Positions 20,274 to 29,368 of a DNA stretch of 64,000 nucleotides are shown one piece after another. Made by a program: the position numbers and the translations under genes. The first letter of the stretch is position 1, and each line of letters opens with the position of its first letter. Below the pieces are notes generated by a model. It was not told the origin of the DNA and searched no databases. It worked only from the letters and a program-made list of their open reading frames with translations. Origin of the DNA: Glutamicibacter arilaitensis Re117 (GTDB taxonomy: Bacteria > Actinomycetota > Actinomycetes > Actinomycetales > Micrococcaceae); the NCBI RefSeq assembly GCF_000197735.1, contig NC_014550.1, positions 1,674,001-1,738,000 on the forward strand. The letters are read 5' to 3'.

Positions 20274-21335
20274 ATGGACCAGCAGCCGGTCTCATTCAGT
20301 GCTGCGAACCAAAGATCTGGCAGCAAAAGCGCTGAAACGTGGTGGAACGGCGAAGCAGCGGTGCGTGCCGCCGCCGTACGCTGCCAGGGCAACCCCGAAG
20401 CGATGTTGCGCGCACTTCAAAGCGCACAAGGAGCACCTCCAGCACCGGCAGCCGGGGATACCCGGCGGCTCTGGGAACTGCTGGCCTCCGTGGCGGCCAC
20501 CGACTTGGTCGCGGCCAGGACGCTGGAACCGCATCTGGATGCAGCAGGAATCCTCAGCCAAGCAGGCATTGGCTGGGAGGACGGAACCACCTGGGGAGTA
20601 TTCGCCGCGCAGTCGCCCACAGCCAAGCTGGAAGCGGCCCGGCTTCCCGGTGGTGGATGGATGCTGAACGGCACCAAGCCCTGGTGCTCGCTGGCTGCAC
20701 AGCTCTCGCACGCCCTGGTCACCGCCGGCACTCCGCACGGAGACCGGCTGTTCATGCTCTCCTTGCGCCAGACCGGGGTAGAACCGGCAACCGGGTGCTG
20801 GGTCAGTCGCGGCATGGCGCAGCTGCCCAGCGGCGCGGTGGACTTTGATGCTGTGCCGGCCCAACCGGTCGGAGAAGCCGGCTGGTACCTGACCCGTCCC
20901 GGGTTTGCAGTTGGCGGGGCCGGCGTGGCCGCCTGCTGGTTCGGGGGAGCAGTGGGAATCTACCGCCATTTGCTGCGCAGCGCCCAAGCGCGCACTCCCG
21001 ACCAGCTGGCCCTTGCCTGGCTTGGCGAAGCAGAGCGCCTGCTGGCCGGGGCAGCCGCGATCCTGGAACATGCCGCCGGGCTTGCCGATGCCGGTCAATT
21101 GGATGCCATCGCCGCCCACCAGGTCCGCGGACAGGTAGCCGGGGCCTGCACGCGAATATTGCAGCTCAGCGGCCAAGCCACCGGACCCGGCCCGCTGACC
21201 GCAGATGAGGAACATGCTAGGCGCGCAGCAGATCTGGGAATCTACTTGCGCCAGCACCACGCGGCCCGCGATGACGCGGCGCTGGGCCAACTGGTCCTGG
21301 ATAGCGCCGCCACGGCAGGAAGGAGCCCATGGTGA
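20274..21335 (+). CDS. Acyl-CoA dehydrogenase-like protein of a conserved unknown operon
   Basis: A 353-aa flavoprotein-like enzyme resembling the middle and C-terminal parts of acyl-CoA dehydrogenases: GIGWEDGTTWGVFAA and LNGTKPWCSLAAQLSHALVTA correspond to the FAD and substrate beta domain, and RPGFAVGGAGVAACWFGGAVG to the start of the helical C-terminal domain. It is somewhat shorter than normal (about 380 aa), and the N-terminal helical domain is divergent. I could not identify the catalytic glutamate. AAGGAGG is the ribosome binding site. The last seven bases overlap the PIG-L gene, so translation is coupled. I know similar dehydrogenase/PIG-L/methyltransferase/glycosyltransferase sets in other bacteria, but none with a defined product. 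Confidence 0.8.
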   Translation: MDQQPVSFSAANQRSGSKSAETWWNGEAAVRAAAVRCQGNPEAMLRALQSAQGAPPAPAAGDTRRLWELLASVAATDLVAARTLEPHLDAAGILSQAGIGWEDGTTWGVFAAQSPTAKLEAARLPGGGWMLNGTKPWCSLAAQLSHALVTAGTPHGDRLFMLSLRQTGVEPATGCWVSRGMAQLPSGAVDFDAVPAQPVGEAGWYLTRPGFAVGGAGVAACWFGGAVGIYRHLLRSAQARTPDQLALAWLGEAERLLAGAAAILEHAAGLADAGQLDAIAAHQVRGQVAGACTRILQLSGQATGPGPLTADEEHARRAADLGIYLRQHHAARDDAALGQLVLDSAATAGRSPW

Positions 21336-22699
21336 GCTTCACGCATCGAGAGCCCGGAACCTGTGCTGCCCGCTGGCAGCAGGCAGGACTTGAGCAGATT
21401 TCCGCACTGGAACCGGAAAAGCTGTTCAACGCGACCACATCGGTGATCGTGCTGGCTGCCCACCCGGATGACGAGAGCCTGGGAGCCGGAGGACTGATCA
21501 GCATGGCGCTTGAACGGGGCATAAAGGTGCACGTCATCGCCTGCAGCTTCGGTGAAGCATCGCACCCGGATTCCAAGACACACACCGCCGCACAGCTGGC
21601 CTCGCTGCGCAAGGCGGAGCTGGCTCAGGCCATGGACAGGCTGCAGCCGCAGGGAACGCACGCCGGGAAGCTGCACCTGCACTGCCTGGGGTTGGGCGAC
21701 AGTCAGCTGGAAACCCAGCAGGAGCAGATCCGCGCGGCCCTTGAGCAGCACGCCGGCGAAGGTTGCCTGATTGCCAGCACCTATCGCGGCGATGGGCACC
21801 CGGACCATGAGATCCTGGGCAGGATCGCGGCAGCCTGCGCCGCCGCGCACGGTGCATGCCACCTTGAATTCCCCATCTGGTACTGGCACTGGGCGCAACC
21901 GGGCAGGCAGGTGGGCTGGAAGCATTGGCACCGGCTGGCCTTGGATGCCGCCGGCGCGAAGGCCAAGGGACGCGCTTTGGAGGCGCACCGCTCCCAAACC
22001 CTTCCGTTATCCGACTTGCCCGGAGATGAAGTGCTGCTGGGCGCAGGGTTCATGCAGCACTTCTCCCAAGGCGCGGAGATCTTCCGTGCCACTTGGCCGG
22101 GCCACAAGGACGCCGCGTCGGCTCCGGCCACCTTCGATGAGCTCTACTCTCAGCGCGAGGATCCGTGGGAATACCGCAGCAGCCGCTACGAGCAGCGCAA
22201 GCAGCAGATCCTGCTCGCCTCGCTGCCACGGGTAAGGTACGGAGCGGTCCTGGAACTGGGATGCTCCATTGGGGTGCAAAGCGCTGAACTGGCCCGCCGG
22301 TGCGCAACGCTGCTGGCCGTGGATGCCAGCGCCACGGCACTGGCCCAGGCCCGGGATGCGGTGGCTTCAATGGATCATGTCACCTTGCTGCAGGCCACCG
22401 TGCCCGAGCAATTTCCGCAACTGGAACCGGGCAGCGTGGAACTGGTAGTACTCAGCGAGATCGGCTATTTCCTGGCCGCGGACGAGCTGGATCAGGTGCT
22501 CGCCGACAGTGCAGATGCGCTGGCTGCCGGCGGAGAGCTGGTGCTATGCCACTGGCTTCACCCCATCGAAGGCTGGCCGCTGGACGGTGAAGCGGTGCAC
22601 CGCATGGCTTCCGGGCTGGGGTTCGAGCGCATCGTGGAGCATCGGGAGGCGGATTTCCTGCTCGAAATACTACGCAAGCCAGCTGGTGCCCATGGGTAG
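21329..22699 (+). CDS. PIG-L deacetylase fused to a SAM-dependent methyltransferase
   Basis: A 456-aa two-domain protein. Residues 38-240 are a PIG-L/LmbE zinc deacetylase: AHPDDE at 44-49 supplies His and two Asp, and GHPDHE (about 155) the second His. Such enzymes remove N-acetyl groups from amino sugars. Residues 270-450 are a NodS-like methyltransferase: YSQREDPWEYRSSRYEQRK, then the SAM motif VLELGCSIGVQSAELARR and VDASATAL. The fusion suggests that deacetylation and methylation act on the same sugar. It overlaps the dehydrogenase gene by seven bases and the glycosyltransferase gene by eight. Confidence 0.88.
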   Translation: MVSFTHREPGTCAARWQQAGLEQISALEPEKLFNATTSVIVLAAHPDDESLGAGGLISMALERGIKVHVIACSFGEASHPDSKTHTAAQLASLRKAELAQAMDRLQPQGTHAGKLHLHCLGLGDSQLETQQEQIRAALEQHAGEGCLIASTYRGDGHPDHEILGRIAAACAAAHGACHLEFPIWYWHWAQPGRQVGWKHWHRLALDAAGAKAKGRALEAHRSQTLPLSDLPGDEVLLGAGFMQHFSQGAEIFRATWPGHKDAASAPATFDELYSQREDPWEYRSSRYEQRKQQILLASLPRVRYGAVLELGCSIGVQSAELARRCATLLAVDASATALAQARDAVASMDHVTLLQATVPEQFPQLEPGSVELVVLSEIGYFLAADELDQVLADSADALAAGGELVLCHWLHPIEGWPLDGEAVHRMASGLGFERIVEHREADFLLEILRKPAGAHG

Positions 22700-23426
22700 G
22701 GGCCTGGCGGGGATGGCGGTGATCATCCCGGCCCATGATGAACAAGAGCGCCTGGGCTGCTGCTTGGATTCGGTGCGCGCGGCTATGGACCATCTGGCCG
22801 GTGCCTGCCCGCAGGTCGAGGCGATGGCCATTGTGGTTGCCGACAGCTGCAGCGATGGCACCGCGCAGATTGCCCGCCGGCATATCAGCGAAGACCCGCG
22901 GATCAGCTTGCAGCAGGTTGGCTACGGCAATGTCGGAGCCAGCCGGGCGGCCGGCGCACGCTACGCGCTGGCTGGCTTGGGTGAGCGGATGGATCCCGGT
23001 TCCATCTGGCTGGCCAGCACCGATGCGGATACTTCCGTCCCCGAGAACTGGCTGGCGGGCTTTGCCGAGCTTCACGCCAGGGGAGCAGATGCGGTGGTTG
23101 GAACCGTGCAGCCGGATCGCGGGGAACTCGATGAGGACCTTTTCAACCTGTGGCAGCAGGCCTACCATCCGGTCGAAGGGCATGGGCACATCCACGGGGC
23201 GAACTTCGGGGTGAGCGCCGCTGCCTATCTGGGGGTCGGGGGCTTCGAGCCGCTGGCGGCCCATGAGGACGTGGCGCTGGTGACGTCCTTGCGCCGCGCC
23301 GGTTACCGGGTGCAGGCCACGGCCCGGATGCAGGTACTGACCTCGGGGCGCTTGCACGGCCGGTTGCGCGAAGGTTTTGCCGACTACCTGGCCGGGTTGG
23401 ATCACCAGATGCTGCGCGCCCGCTAG
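22692..23426 (+). CDS. Family 2 glycosyltransferase
   Basis: A 244-aa GT-A fold enzyme. VIIPAHDEQERL (residues 10-21) is the nucleotide-binding start and VVADSCSDGTAQIAR follows. STDADTSVPENWL holds the DxD-like metal site, and FEPLAAHEDVALVTSLRRAGYRV the acceptor-side ED motif. No membrane helix is seen, so it acts in the cytoplasm or at the membrane surface. The start is ATG at 22692 inside the end of the PIG-L/methyltransferase gene, which gives translational coupling. It is the last gene of the three-gene operon, ended by the hairpin at 23464-23510. Confidence 0.88.
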   Translation: MGRGLAGMAVIIPAHDEQERLGCCLDSVRAAMDHLAGACPQVEAMAIVVADSCSDGTAQIARRHISEDPRISLQQVGYGNVGASRAAGARYALAGLGERMDPGSIWLASTDADTSVPENWLAGFAELHARGADAVVGTVQPDRGELDEDLFNLWQQAYHPVEGHGHIHGANFGVSAAAYLGVGGFEPLAAHEDVALVTSLRRAGYRVQATARMQVLTSGRLHGRLREGFADYLAGLDHQMLRAR

Positions 23427-23463
23427 CGCAGCCCAGGGGATTGATGGCCTAGGGGCACAGGAA

Positions 23464-23510
23464 AAGCCCCCAGGGAACACTGCGGATACGCGTGTTTTCC
23501 CTGGGGGCTT
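23464..23510. terminator. Strong bidirectional hairpin
   Basis: A 14-bp perfect stem (23464-23477 with 23497-23510) extended by CAC/GTG after a two-base bulge, between the convergent glycosyltransferase and 147-aa gene. There is no clear T tract. Confidence 0.75.
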
Positions 23511-23534
23511 CTGGCCGTGGTGGCGGTGCTGCTA

Positions 23535-23978
23535 TCAGGAACTGCTGCCCGGGTGCTGCGCGGCGTACTTGCCGGCGAGCAGCTCGGAGTTGAATGCAGG
23601 CACCGCGTGGGCGACCGCACTGTACTGCCAATACTTCACGCGGAATGAGGTCATTCCGTTCTGCTCGGCTTCGTCGAACAAATCCTTGATCTTGGTGCGC
23701 GGTGCGCTGGGCCGAACCACTTCCAACACCGGTGAAGGCTCGGATATGTGCAAGAACTTCAGCTCGTCGGTTTGGGTTTCAACCATTGCGACCAGCACTG
23801 GACGCCTATGTACTGAAACCAGGCCCATCACATCGTCGAGCGGTTCCAAGGGCTGGGTCATGACTACTGGCATTCCCTGGGTCCAACCGTAGTTGCCTAG
23901 ATGCCTTCTACCCTCGCGTGAGCCCAGAAGTTCTGCAACGCGTAGCGCTGTCTGGGACCTGACTAGCCTTCCTGGCAT
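23535..23978 (-). CDS. Unrecognised protein, paralogue of the 29369-29851 gene
   Basis: A 147-aa soluble protein of no family I recognise. It aligns with the protein encoded at 29369-29851 over most of its length: MPGRLVRSQTALRVAELL, WTQGMPVVMTQP, PVLVAMVETQTDELKFLH and KYWQYSAVAHAVPA each have close counterparts there. No signal peptide, membrane helix or catalytic motif is apparent. GTGGAGGG precedes the ATG, a good site. It is a single gene, convergent with the glycosyltransferase operon. Two copies in one window suggest a small lineage-specific family. Confidence 0.75.
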   Translation of the reverse strand: MPGRLVRSQTALRVAELLGSREGRRHLGNYGWTQGMPVVMTQPLEPLDDVMGLVSVHRRPVLVAMVETQTDELKFLHISEPSPVLEVVRPSAPRTKIKDLFDEAEQNGMTSFRVKYWQYSAVAHAVPAFNSELLAGKYAAQHPGSSS

Positions 23979-24303
23979 GTGAACTACCCTCCACTTCTAG
24001 ACGATACTTCTCAATTCAACTGTGCGGTTCTCCATCCCCTCACTTCTCGTCGTTGCCCAAGAAGGCATCATGGGCGATGCGGCACGTGGTGGGGACTTGA
24101 GAAGAAATTATCATTGGCACGCCAACGAGTTGTGAAGACGCCCGAATTTTCAGGTAATTCTCAGGCTTTATTAGCTACTAGTCAGTAGATCCGTCAGGTA
24201 ACTGAGACTTTTCGTAGCACGCAGCGGGATTTGCCAACGTCCATCCCTGGAAAATCGACCCCACGGCCGGTAAACAGAAGGCGCAGGCGAGCCAGGCAGT
24301 GGA
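23979..24303. other. Intergenic region, no gene seen
   Basis: About 325 bp upstream of the 147-aa gene and downstream of the FAD oxidoreductase, both on the minus strand. It is AT-richer than its surroundings. I found no family-like open frame and no clear terminator. Confidence 0.35.
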
Positions 24304-25731
24304 TCAGTTTTTGCGCAGGTCGTCCAGCGCACGGTGCGCCGCATTCCAGCCAGCCATGCCGTGCACTCCACCGCCCGGAGGAGTGGAGGAAGAGCACAGG
24401 TACAGTCCCGGCACGCCCAGCGAATAGGGATTGAGCGAAGGGGTGGGGCGGAAGAACTGCTGGGTGCCGGCTAGCGAACCGCCGCCGATATCCCCGCCCA
24501 CCAGATTCGGATCCCACGCCTGCAACTGCGCCGGGCCGGTGTCCACCCGGTGCATGATCCGATCCCTGAAGCCCGGCGCGAACCGCTCGATCTGCGCATC
24601 GATCAGCGCTCCGGCATCCCCGCCATAGCCCTGGGGCACATGGGCATAGGACCAGATGACATGCTGGCCGGCCGGGGCACGGGAAGCATCAGCGCTTGAA
24701 GGCTGGACCACCATCACGAACGGGCGATCGGGCATGCGCCCGGATCCGACCTGGTGCTCGGCCTCGGCCAGCCGCGCGGCGTCACCGATCACATGCACCG
24801 TGCCGGCCTGCGAAGTGCGCGGATCGCGCCAGGGGATTGGGCCATCGAGCAGGTAGTCCACCTTGTAGGCCGCGGTGCCGTAGCGCCAGCGCTCGAACCG
24901 CCGGCGCAGGTTTCCGGGCAGCTGGTTGCCAGCGAGCTGCAGCACCTGGCGTGGGGTGAGATCCAAGAAGGTAAGCTGCGCCTCGGGGAGCTGGGCGAGG
25001 CTGGTGATCTGGTGCCCGGTATGGATCTGCACGCCCAGATCATCGAGCACCCGCAGCAGTGCCTCGATGATGCTCCCGGTTCCTGCCCGTGCCACTGGCC
25101 AGCCCCAGGACTGGCCCAAGGCTCCAAAGAGCACGCCGAAGCCCGAGGTGAACGGATGGGACAGCGGCAGCATGGAGTGCGCACTGGATCCGGCGAACAG
25201 CGCCGCGGCCTGCTTAGTCCTGAAAGCCGCCGCGCCCAGCACCTTGGCCGGAGGCAAGGCGCGCAGCCCGAACCGGGCCATCAGGATCGGATGCGGCGGG
25301 ATGCCCAGCAGCGGGCTGGTGGCATTATCCAGAATCTTCTGTGCGTTGCGCACCAGCGGCTCATGCAGCAACCGCCAGGCCCGCGCATCGGATGGGAACT
25401 GCTCCATGGTTGCTTCCAGATCCTGATGCAGGAACACCGAATCAGCGTCGTCAAGCGGGTGGGCCAGCGGATAGTCGTGGAAATCCCATTCCAGCCCATG
25501 GCCAGCCAAGTCGAAATGCGCGAAAGCGCGGCTGCCATAGGCGAAGGGGTGGGCCGCCGCACCCAGATCCGCGATGGTGCCCTCGCCCAAGGTGCTGCCA
25601 GAAGCCGCCGCTCCGCCGGGATGCGGATTGCGCTCGAAGACCTGGACATCCCAGCCCTGTTCGGCCAGCACTGCCGCGGCGATCAGCCCATTGGGTCCGG
25701 CGCCGACAATATTCGCCTTGCCGGTCTTCAA
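24304..25731 (-). CDS. FAD-dependent oxidoreductase, phytoene-dehydrogenase-like
   Basis: A 475-aa flavoprotein. The N-terminal dinucleotide-binding motif VGAGPNGLIAAAVLAEQGWDVQVFER is at about residues 10-35, and PGGAAASGS follows as in CrtI/amine-oxidase-type enzymes. The C-terminus PYSLGVPGLYLCSSSTPPGGGVHGMAGWNAA is the second FAD contact and matches uncharacterised phytoene-dehydrogenase-like NAD(P)/FAD proteins. No carotenoid genes are nearby, so a desaturase role should not be assumed. Its ATG overlaps the stop of the preceding helical-protein gene by four bases. Confidence 0.88.
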   Translation of the reverse strand: MKTGKANIVGAGPNGLIAAAVLAEQGWDVQVFERNPHPGGAAASGSTLGEGTIADLGAAAHPFAYGSRAFAHFDLAGHGLEWDFHDYPLAHPLDDADSVFLHQDLEATMEQFPSDARAWRLLHEPLVRNAQKILDNATSPLLGIPPHPILMARFGLRALPPAKVLGAAAFRTKQAAALFAGSSAHSMLPLSHPFTSGFGVLFGALGQSWGWPVARAGTGSIIEALLRVLDDLGVQIHTGHQITSLAQLPEAQLTFLDLTPRQVLQLAGNQLPGNLRRRFERWRYGTAAYKVDYLLDGPIPWRDPRTSQAGTVHVIGDAARLAEAEHQVGSGRMPDRPFVMVVQPSSADASRAPAGQHVIWSYAHVPQGYGGDAGALIDAQIERFAPGFRDRIMHRVDTGPAQLQAWDPNLVGGDIGGGSLAGTQQFFRPTPSLNPYSLGVPGLYLCSSSTPPGGGVHGMAGWNAAHRALDDLRKN

Positions 25732-26258
25732 GGGCGGCCCTCCTTCCGGCCGTGGTGAACTTGCGGGGCGAAACGCTCTGGCCAGGTCTCATCGCTCAGT
25801 GCCTTGAGCTGGCTGATCTGCGATTCTGCGCGATGCGACAAATCCTGTAGCAGCTCCTGGTCCAGCCGCGGATCATGCGGCAGCATCAGCAGCATCGTCT
25901 GCCACATGCGCAGCTTCGCGTTGAGCAGGCCGGTGAGCACATCGAGCTGCACCTGCGCGGCGGCCAGCTTGCGCATGCGCAGCGGATTAAATGGATTGAC
26001 GTGCCCGGCGAGCTTTGCCGCCGGAGCCAGCAAGCGGGACATCGGCCGCTTGGTGCAGCCCAGCTGGTCCATGATCCGCTTCAGGTCATCCTGGTCGGCT
26101 TGGACCTGCTGGTGCAACGATTCGAAGCGCTTGGCATACGCAGTGTCCGCCCAGGTATGGTGGGCGGCCTTGAAATGATTCAGCCCGGATTCGGAGCCCA
26201 GCAGGTGTTCGCTCAGGTACCGGTGCATGGTCTTCTGGTCAATACTGGTGCGCGGCAT
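25728..26258 (-). CDS. Hypothetical helical protein coupled to the FAD oxidoreductase
   Basis: A 176-aa protein that I do not recognise. It is almost entirely predicted helix, with many Gln, Leu, His and Arg residues; HQQVQADQDDLKRIMDQLGC (around 44-63) recalls ferritin-like or bundle proteins, but no metal motif is clear. The ATG at 26258 has GAGGATGA just upstream; a longer frame to 26282 or 26372 lacks a ribosome binding site. The stop overlaps the FAD oxidoreductase start by four bases, so the two are translationally coupled and may act together. Confidence 0.65.
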   Translation of the reverse strand: MPRTSIDQKTMHRYLSEHLLGSESGLNHFKAAHHTWADTAYAKRFESLHQQVQADQDDLKRIMDQLGCTKRPMSRLLAPAAKLAGHVNPFNPLRMRKLAAAQVQLDVLTGLLNAKLRMWQTMLLMLPHDPRLDQELLQDLSHRAESQISQLKALSDETWPERFAPQVHHGRKEGRP

Positions 26259-26379
26259 TGGCTCATCCTCGTTTAATGTCATGGTCGCTTGGAGTGCTGC
26301 TGAGTGAAACGCTAGGGCACCATCAGGCACCGGCCAATGGGCGTCAGCTGATCTGCAGGTTGCACCCAGCAACGGGGAA

Positions 26380-26397
26380 ACTGCCCGACTGGGCAGT
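26380..26397. terminator. Short hairpin downstream of the alpha/beta hydrolase
   Basis: ACTGCCC, four bases, GGGCAGT at 26380-26397; on the minus strand it is followed by TTTCCCC. A possible weak terminator of the hydrolase gene. Confidence 0.45.
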
Positions 26398-26453
26398 CAG
26401 GAGAATTGAACGGTCGCACCAGGTGGGCGGCGTCGCGCAGCACCTTCCGCGGT

Positions 26454-27179
26454 TCAGCGCTCCAGGGATGCCGGAGGCGCCAAATGCTTGAGTACTGCAT
26501 GGTGCAGGCGGACATCGGAAAGCAGGCGGAAGTGGCCCAGTGTGGGCAGTTTGATATTGGTGGCACCGGCTAGGTCGCAGCCACCTGGGATATGCGGGTC
26601 GAAGCTGCTGTAGATGGAGATGATCTTCGCATTCACGCTCAAGTTAGCCGAGAGCTTGAGCAATCCCAGGTCGTTGGGGGATAGCGAGCGCAAGGAACGG
26701 ATGGGGGCGTAGCGCGCATAGCGCGACCCGGAGAACGGGGTGCTGATGGCAATCATTTTATTGACCCGGTAGCCCTGCAGCGAGGCGGCCATCAGGTACT
26801 TGCCGATCAGCCCGCCTTTGCTATGCGCTACCAGCACAGCATCTTCCAGCTGCATCTGTTGAAGATAGTCCGAAACCACCTCGGCCATCTGCGGTACCGA
26901 GCCACGGTTGTACCCCAGCTGCGGGATGACATGCACGCTGTGCCCTGCTTGGCGCAGCACTTCGGCCAGCGGGAACATGAATTTCCAGGGTTCCCAGATC
27001 CCGGGGATCAGCACCACCGGTTGGAGACGGGATACGCCGCCAGTGCGCAGGCGCTTGGCGGATGCGGCCGGCAACATGGAGCGCAGCTGCCAGGCTCCGG
27101 CGTACAAGTAGTCCTGCGCCCATGCCGCGGCCAGCTCGGTTCGCCGGGCAAGAGTACTGGCCAGGGCGGTTTTCTCCAC
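26454..27179 (-). CDS. Alpha/beta hydrolase, lipase/esterase type
   Basis: A 241-aa alpha/beta hydrolase. VVLIPGIWEPWKFMFPLAEVL (about 55-75) is the oxyanion-side strand; the nucleophile elbow AHSKGG has S120. A likely acid residue lies in YSSFDPHIPGG (about 193) and the histidine in LPTLGHFRLLSD (about 217). The AHSKGGL elbow is typical of triacylglycerol-lipase-like and PGAP1-like hydrolases. No signal peptide is seen. The ATG is at 27179, with a ribosome binding site of only moderate quality. Confidence 0.85.
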   Translation of the reverse strand: MEKTALASTLARRTELAAAWAQDYLYAGAWQLRSMLPAASAKRLRTGGVSRLQPVVLIPGIWEPWKFMFPLAEVLRQAGHSVHVIPQLGYNRGSVPQMAEVVSDYLQQMQLEDAVLVAHSKGGLIGKYLMAASLQGYRVNKMIAISTPFSGSRYARYAPIRSLRSLSPNDLGLLKLSANLSVNAKIISIYSSFDPHIPGGCDLAGATNIKLPTLGHFRLLSDVRLHHAVLKHLAPPASLER

Positions 27180-27449
27180 CTGTATTCCTTTGCATTGTGC
27201 GGTGCTGCTGGAAACCGTTGGGACAGCAATGCGGTCCCAACAGCAATATGACCACAGACCTCGTGCTCAGCCCGGCAACGACATTGCCCGGCGGTGATAA
27301 TAGCCCTCAGGTGAATCGGTCCACGAAGTTTTGACCACATCCGGCGCGCAGACGGTTAGCCGTGCGCCTGATTATTGATATTCTTAGGAGTTGAGTCCTG
27401 TGCGCTGTTGATGCGCACCACAAGACCTATCGAAAGAAGTGCCCGGCAC

Positions 27450-29015
27450 GTGTTCAATTCACTTTCCGATCGCCTGACAGCAACCTTCAAGAACCTGCGC
27501 GGCAAGGGCCGCCTGACTGAAGCGGATATCGACGGTACCGCACGCGAGATCCGTCGCGCCCTGCTTGACGCCGACGTTGCCGTACCGGTGGTCCGCGGCT
27601 TCGTAGCCCAGGTGAAGGAACGCGCCTTGGGCGCCGAGGTTTCCGAGTCGCTGAACCCGGGCCAGCAGGTCGTCAAGATCGTCAACGAGGAACTCGTTGG
27701 CATCCTCGGTGGCGAAACCCGCCGCCTGAACCTGGCCAAGAACCCTCCAACGGTGATCATGCTCGCCGGCCTGCAGGGTGCCGGCAAGACCACCCTGGCC
27801 GGCAAGCTGGCCAAGCACCTGAAGGCTGAGGGGCACACCCCGATGCTGGTGGCCTGTGACCTCCAGCGTCCCAACGCAGTCAAGCAGCTGCAGATCAACG
27901 GCGAACGCGCCGGCGTTCCGGTCTACGCACCGCACCCGGGCGTCTCCTCGGAATTCGACACCCCCACCGGGGATCCGGTAACCGTAGCCCGCGACGGTGT
28001 CGCCGAGGCCAAGGCCAAGCTGCATGACATCGTCATCGTGGATACCGCCGGCCGCTTGGGCGTGGACACCGAGATGATGGCCCAGGCCGCGAACATCCGC
28101 GCCGCCATCAACCCGGATGAAGTGCTCTTCGTCATCGATGCGATGATCGGCCAGGACGCGGTCAACACCGCCCAGGCTTTCCATGAAGGCGTGGACTTCA
28201 CCGGCGTCGTGCTCTCCAAGCTTGATGGCGATGCCCGTGGCGGTGCGGCGCTGTCGGTAGCTTCGGTCACCGGCAAGCCAGTGATGTTCGCCTCCACCGG
28301 CGAGAACCTGGACGACTTCGAGATCTTCCACCCGGACCGCATGGCTTCGCGCATCCTGGACATGGGCGACGTGATGACGCTCATCGAGCAGGCCGAGAAG
28401 AACTGGGACAAGACCGAAGCCGAGCGCATGGCGAAGAAATTCGCCGACCAGGAAGACTTCACCCTGGACGACTTCCTGGCCCAGATGGCCCAGATCAAGA
28501 AGATGGGCTCGATGAAGAAGCTGCTGGGCATGATGCCCGGCGCGCAGATCTCCCGCCAGCAGCTCGAGCAGTTCGACGAACGCCAGATCGACCGCGTTGA
28601 GGCCATCGTCCGTTCGATGACCCAGCACGAGCGCGTGGCTCCTAAGATCATCAACGGCTCGCGCCGCGCGCGTATCGCCAAGGGTTCGGGCGTTTCGGTC
28701 TCCGAGGTGAACCAGATGCTGGAGCGTTTCGCCGAAGCGCAGAAGATGATGAAGAAGATGGCTGCCGGCGGCGGCATCCCGGGCATGCCGGGGGCCGGCA
28801 AGGGCGCTGCCCGCAAGGCGAAGGCCAAGGGCAAGGGCAAGAAGCAGCAGAAGTTCGGCAACCCGGCCAAGGCCGCGCAGGCCGAGCTGGAGGCCAAGAA
28901 CAAGAAGGCCGCAGCACCTACCGGAGCTTCCTTCGGCCAAGGTGCCAACCAGGACTTTGATCCTTCAAGCCTGAACCTTCCAGCAGGCTTCGAGAAGTAC
29001 TTGGGCAATAAGTAG
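27450..29015 (+). CDS. ffh: Signal recognition particle protein Ffh
   Basis: GTPase of the signal recognition particle; it binds signal peptides and 4.5S RNA and docks to FtsY. The family N-terminus FNSLSDRLTATFKNLRGKGRL starts at GTG 27450, about ten bases after GAAAGAAG; the frame to 27375 is an artefact. The 521-aa protein has G motifs GLQGAGKTTL (about 105), DTAGRLGVD and SKLDGDARGG. The methionine-rich M domain (about 300-450) contains MKKLLGMMPGAQ and the RNA-binding SRRARIAKGSGVSVSEVNQML. A lysine-rich tail follows. A perfect terminator ends the gene. Confidence 0.97.
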   Translation: MFNSLSDRLTATFKNLRGKGRLTEADIDGTAREIRRALLDADVAVPVVRGFVAQVKERALGAEVSESLNPGQQVVKIVNEELVGILGGETRRLNLAKNPPTVIMLAGLQGAGKTTLAGKLAKHLKAEGHTPMLVACDLQRPNAVKQLQINGERAGVPVYAPHPGVSSEFDTPTGDPVTVARDGVAEAKAKLHDIVIVDTAGRLGVDTEMMAQAANIRAAINPDEVLFVIDAMIGQDAVNTAQAFHEGVDFTGVVLSKLDGDARGGAALSVASVTGKPVMFASTGENLDDFEIFHPDRMASRILDMGDVMTLIEQAEKNWDKTEAERMAKKFADQEDFTLDDFLAQMAQIKKMGSMKKLLGMMPGAQISRQQLEQFDERQIDRVEAIVRSMTQHERVAPKIINGSRRARIAKGSGVSVSEVNQMLERFAEAQKMMKKMAAGGGIPGMPGAGKGAARKAKAKGKGKKQQKFGNPAKAAQAELEAKNKKAAAPTGASFGQGANQDFDPSSLNLPAGFEKYLGNK

Positions 29016-29028
29016 CCGATAGTCTACA

Positions 29029-29074
29029 CAGGGCGGTGACCAGCGTTTACGCTGGTCACCGCCCTGACTGTTTT
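29029..29074 (+). terminator. Intrinsic terminator of ffh
   Basis: A perfect 17-bp stem (29029-29045 with 29050-29066), loop TTTA, then ACTGTTTT. Confidence 0.93.
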
Positions 29075-29306
29075 GCCTGGAGCGTTCCACACACATAGCT
29101 GACCGCATCGGTTGGCGATGGCCCGGACGCTGAGAGCGCCCACGGGGGCGGCCGACTCGCGAATAATCCCGGCGGGGTGACCCGGGTTGTGGGCAAGACC
29201 AGTGATTTCATTTGATCTTCCTGCCCAACGGCGCGCGCTTCCCCGATGGCGTCCGATGCCTCTGGGCCAGTCGCGAGAATTCGGGTGGATTCTCAGCGGT
29301 GAAGCA

Positions 29307-29352
29307 ATAGCCGCGCTCACCGCTCCCTTCGGGATGCGGCAGGCGCGGCTAT
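29307..29352 (-). terminator. Hairpin after the 160-aa hypothetical gene
   Basis: ATAGCCGCGC at 29307-29316 pairs perfectly with 29343-29352. It lies about 17 bases past the stop of the minus-strand gene and has a weak T-rich tail on that strand. Confidence 0.5.
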
Positions 29353-29368
29353 GGGGCTAGCAAGGTGC

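Noticed and set aside
27459..28940. A 493-codon open frame opposite ffh
   Set aside because: Antisense to a certain ffh gene; long shadow frames are expected in high-GC genes. The residues (Leu/His/Gly/Asp-rich) match no family.
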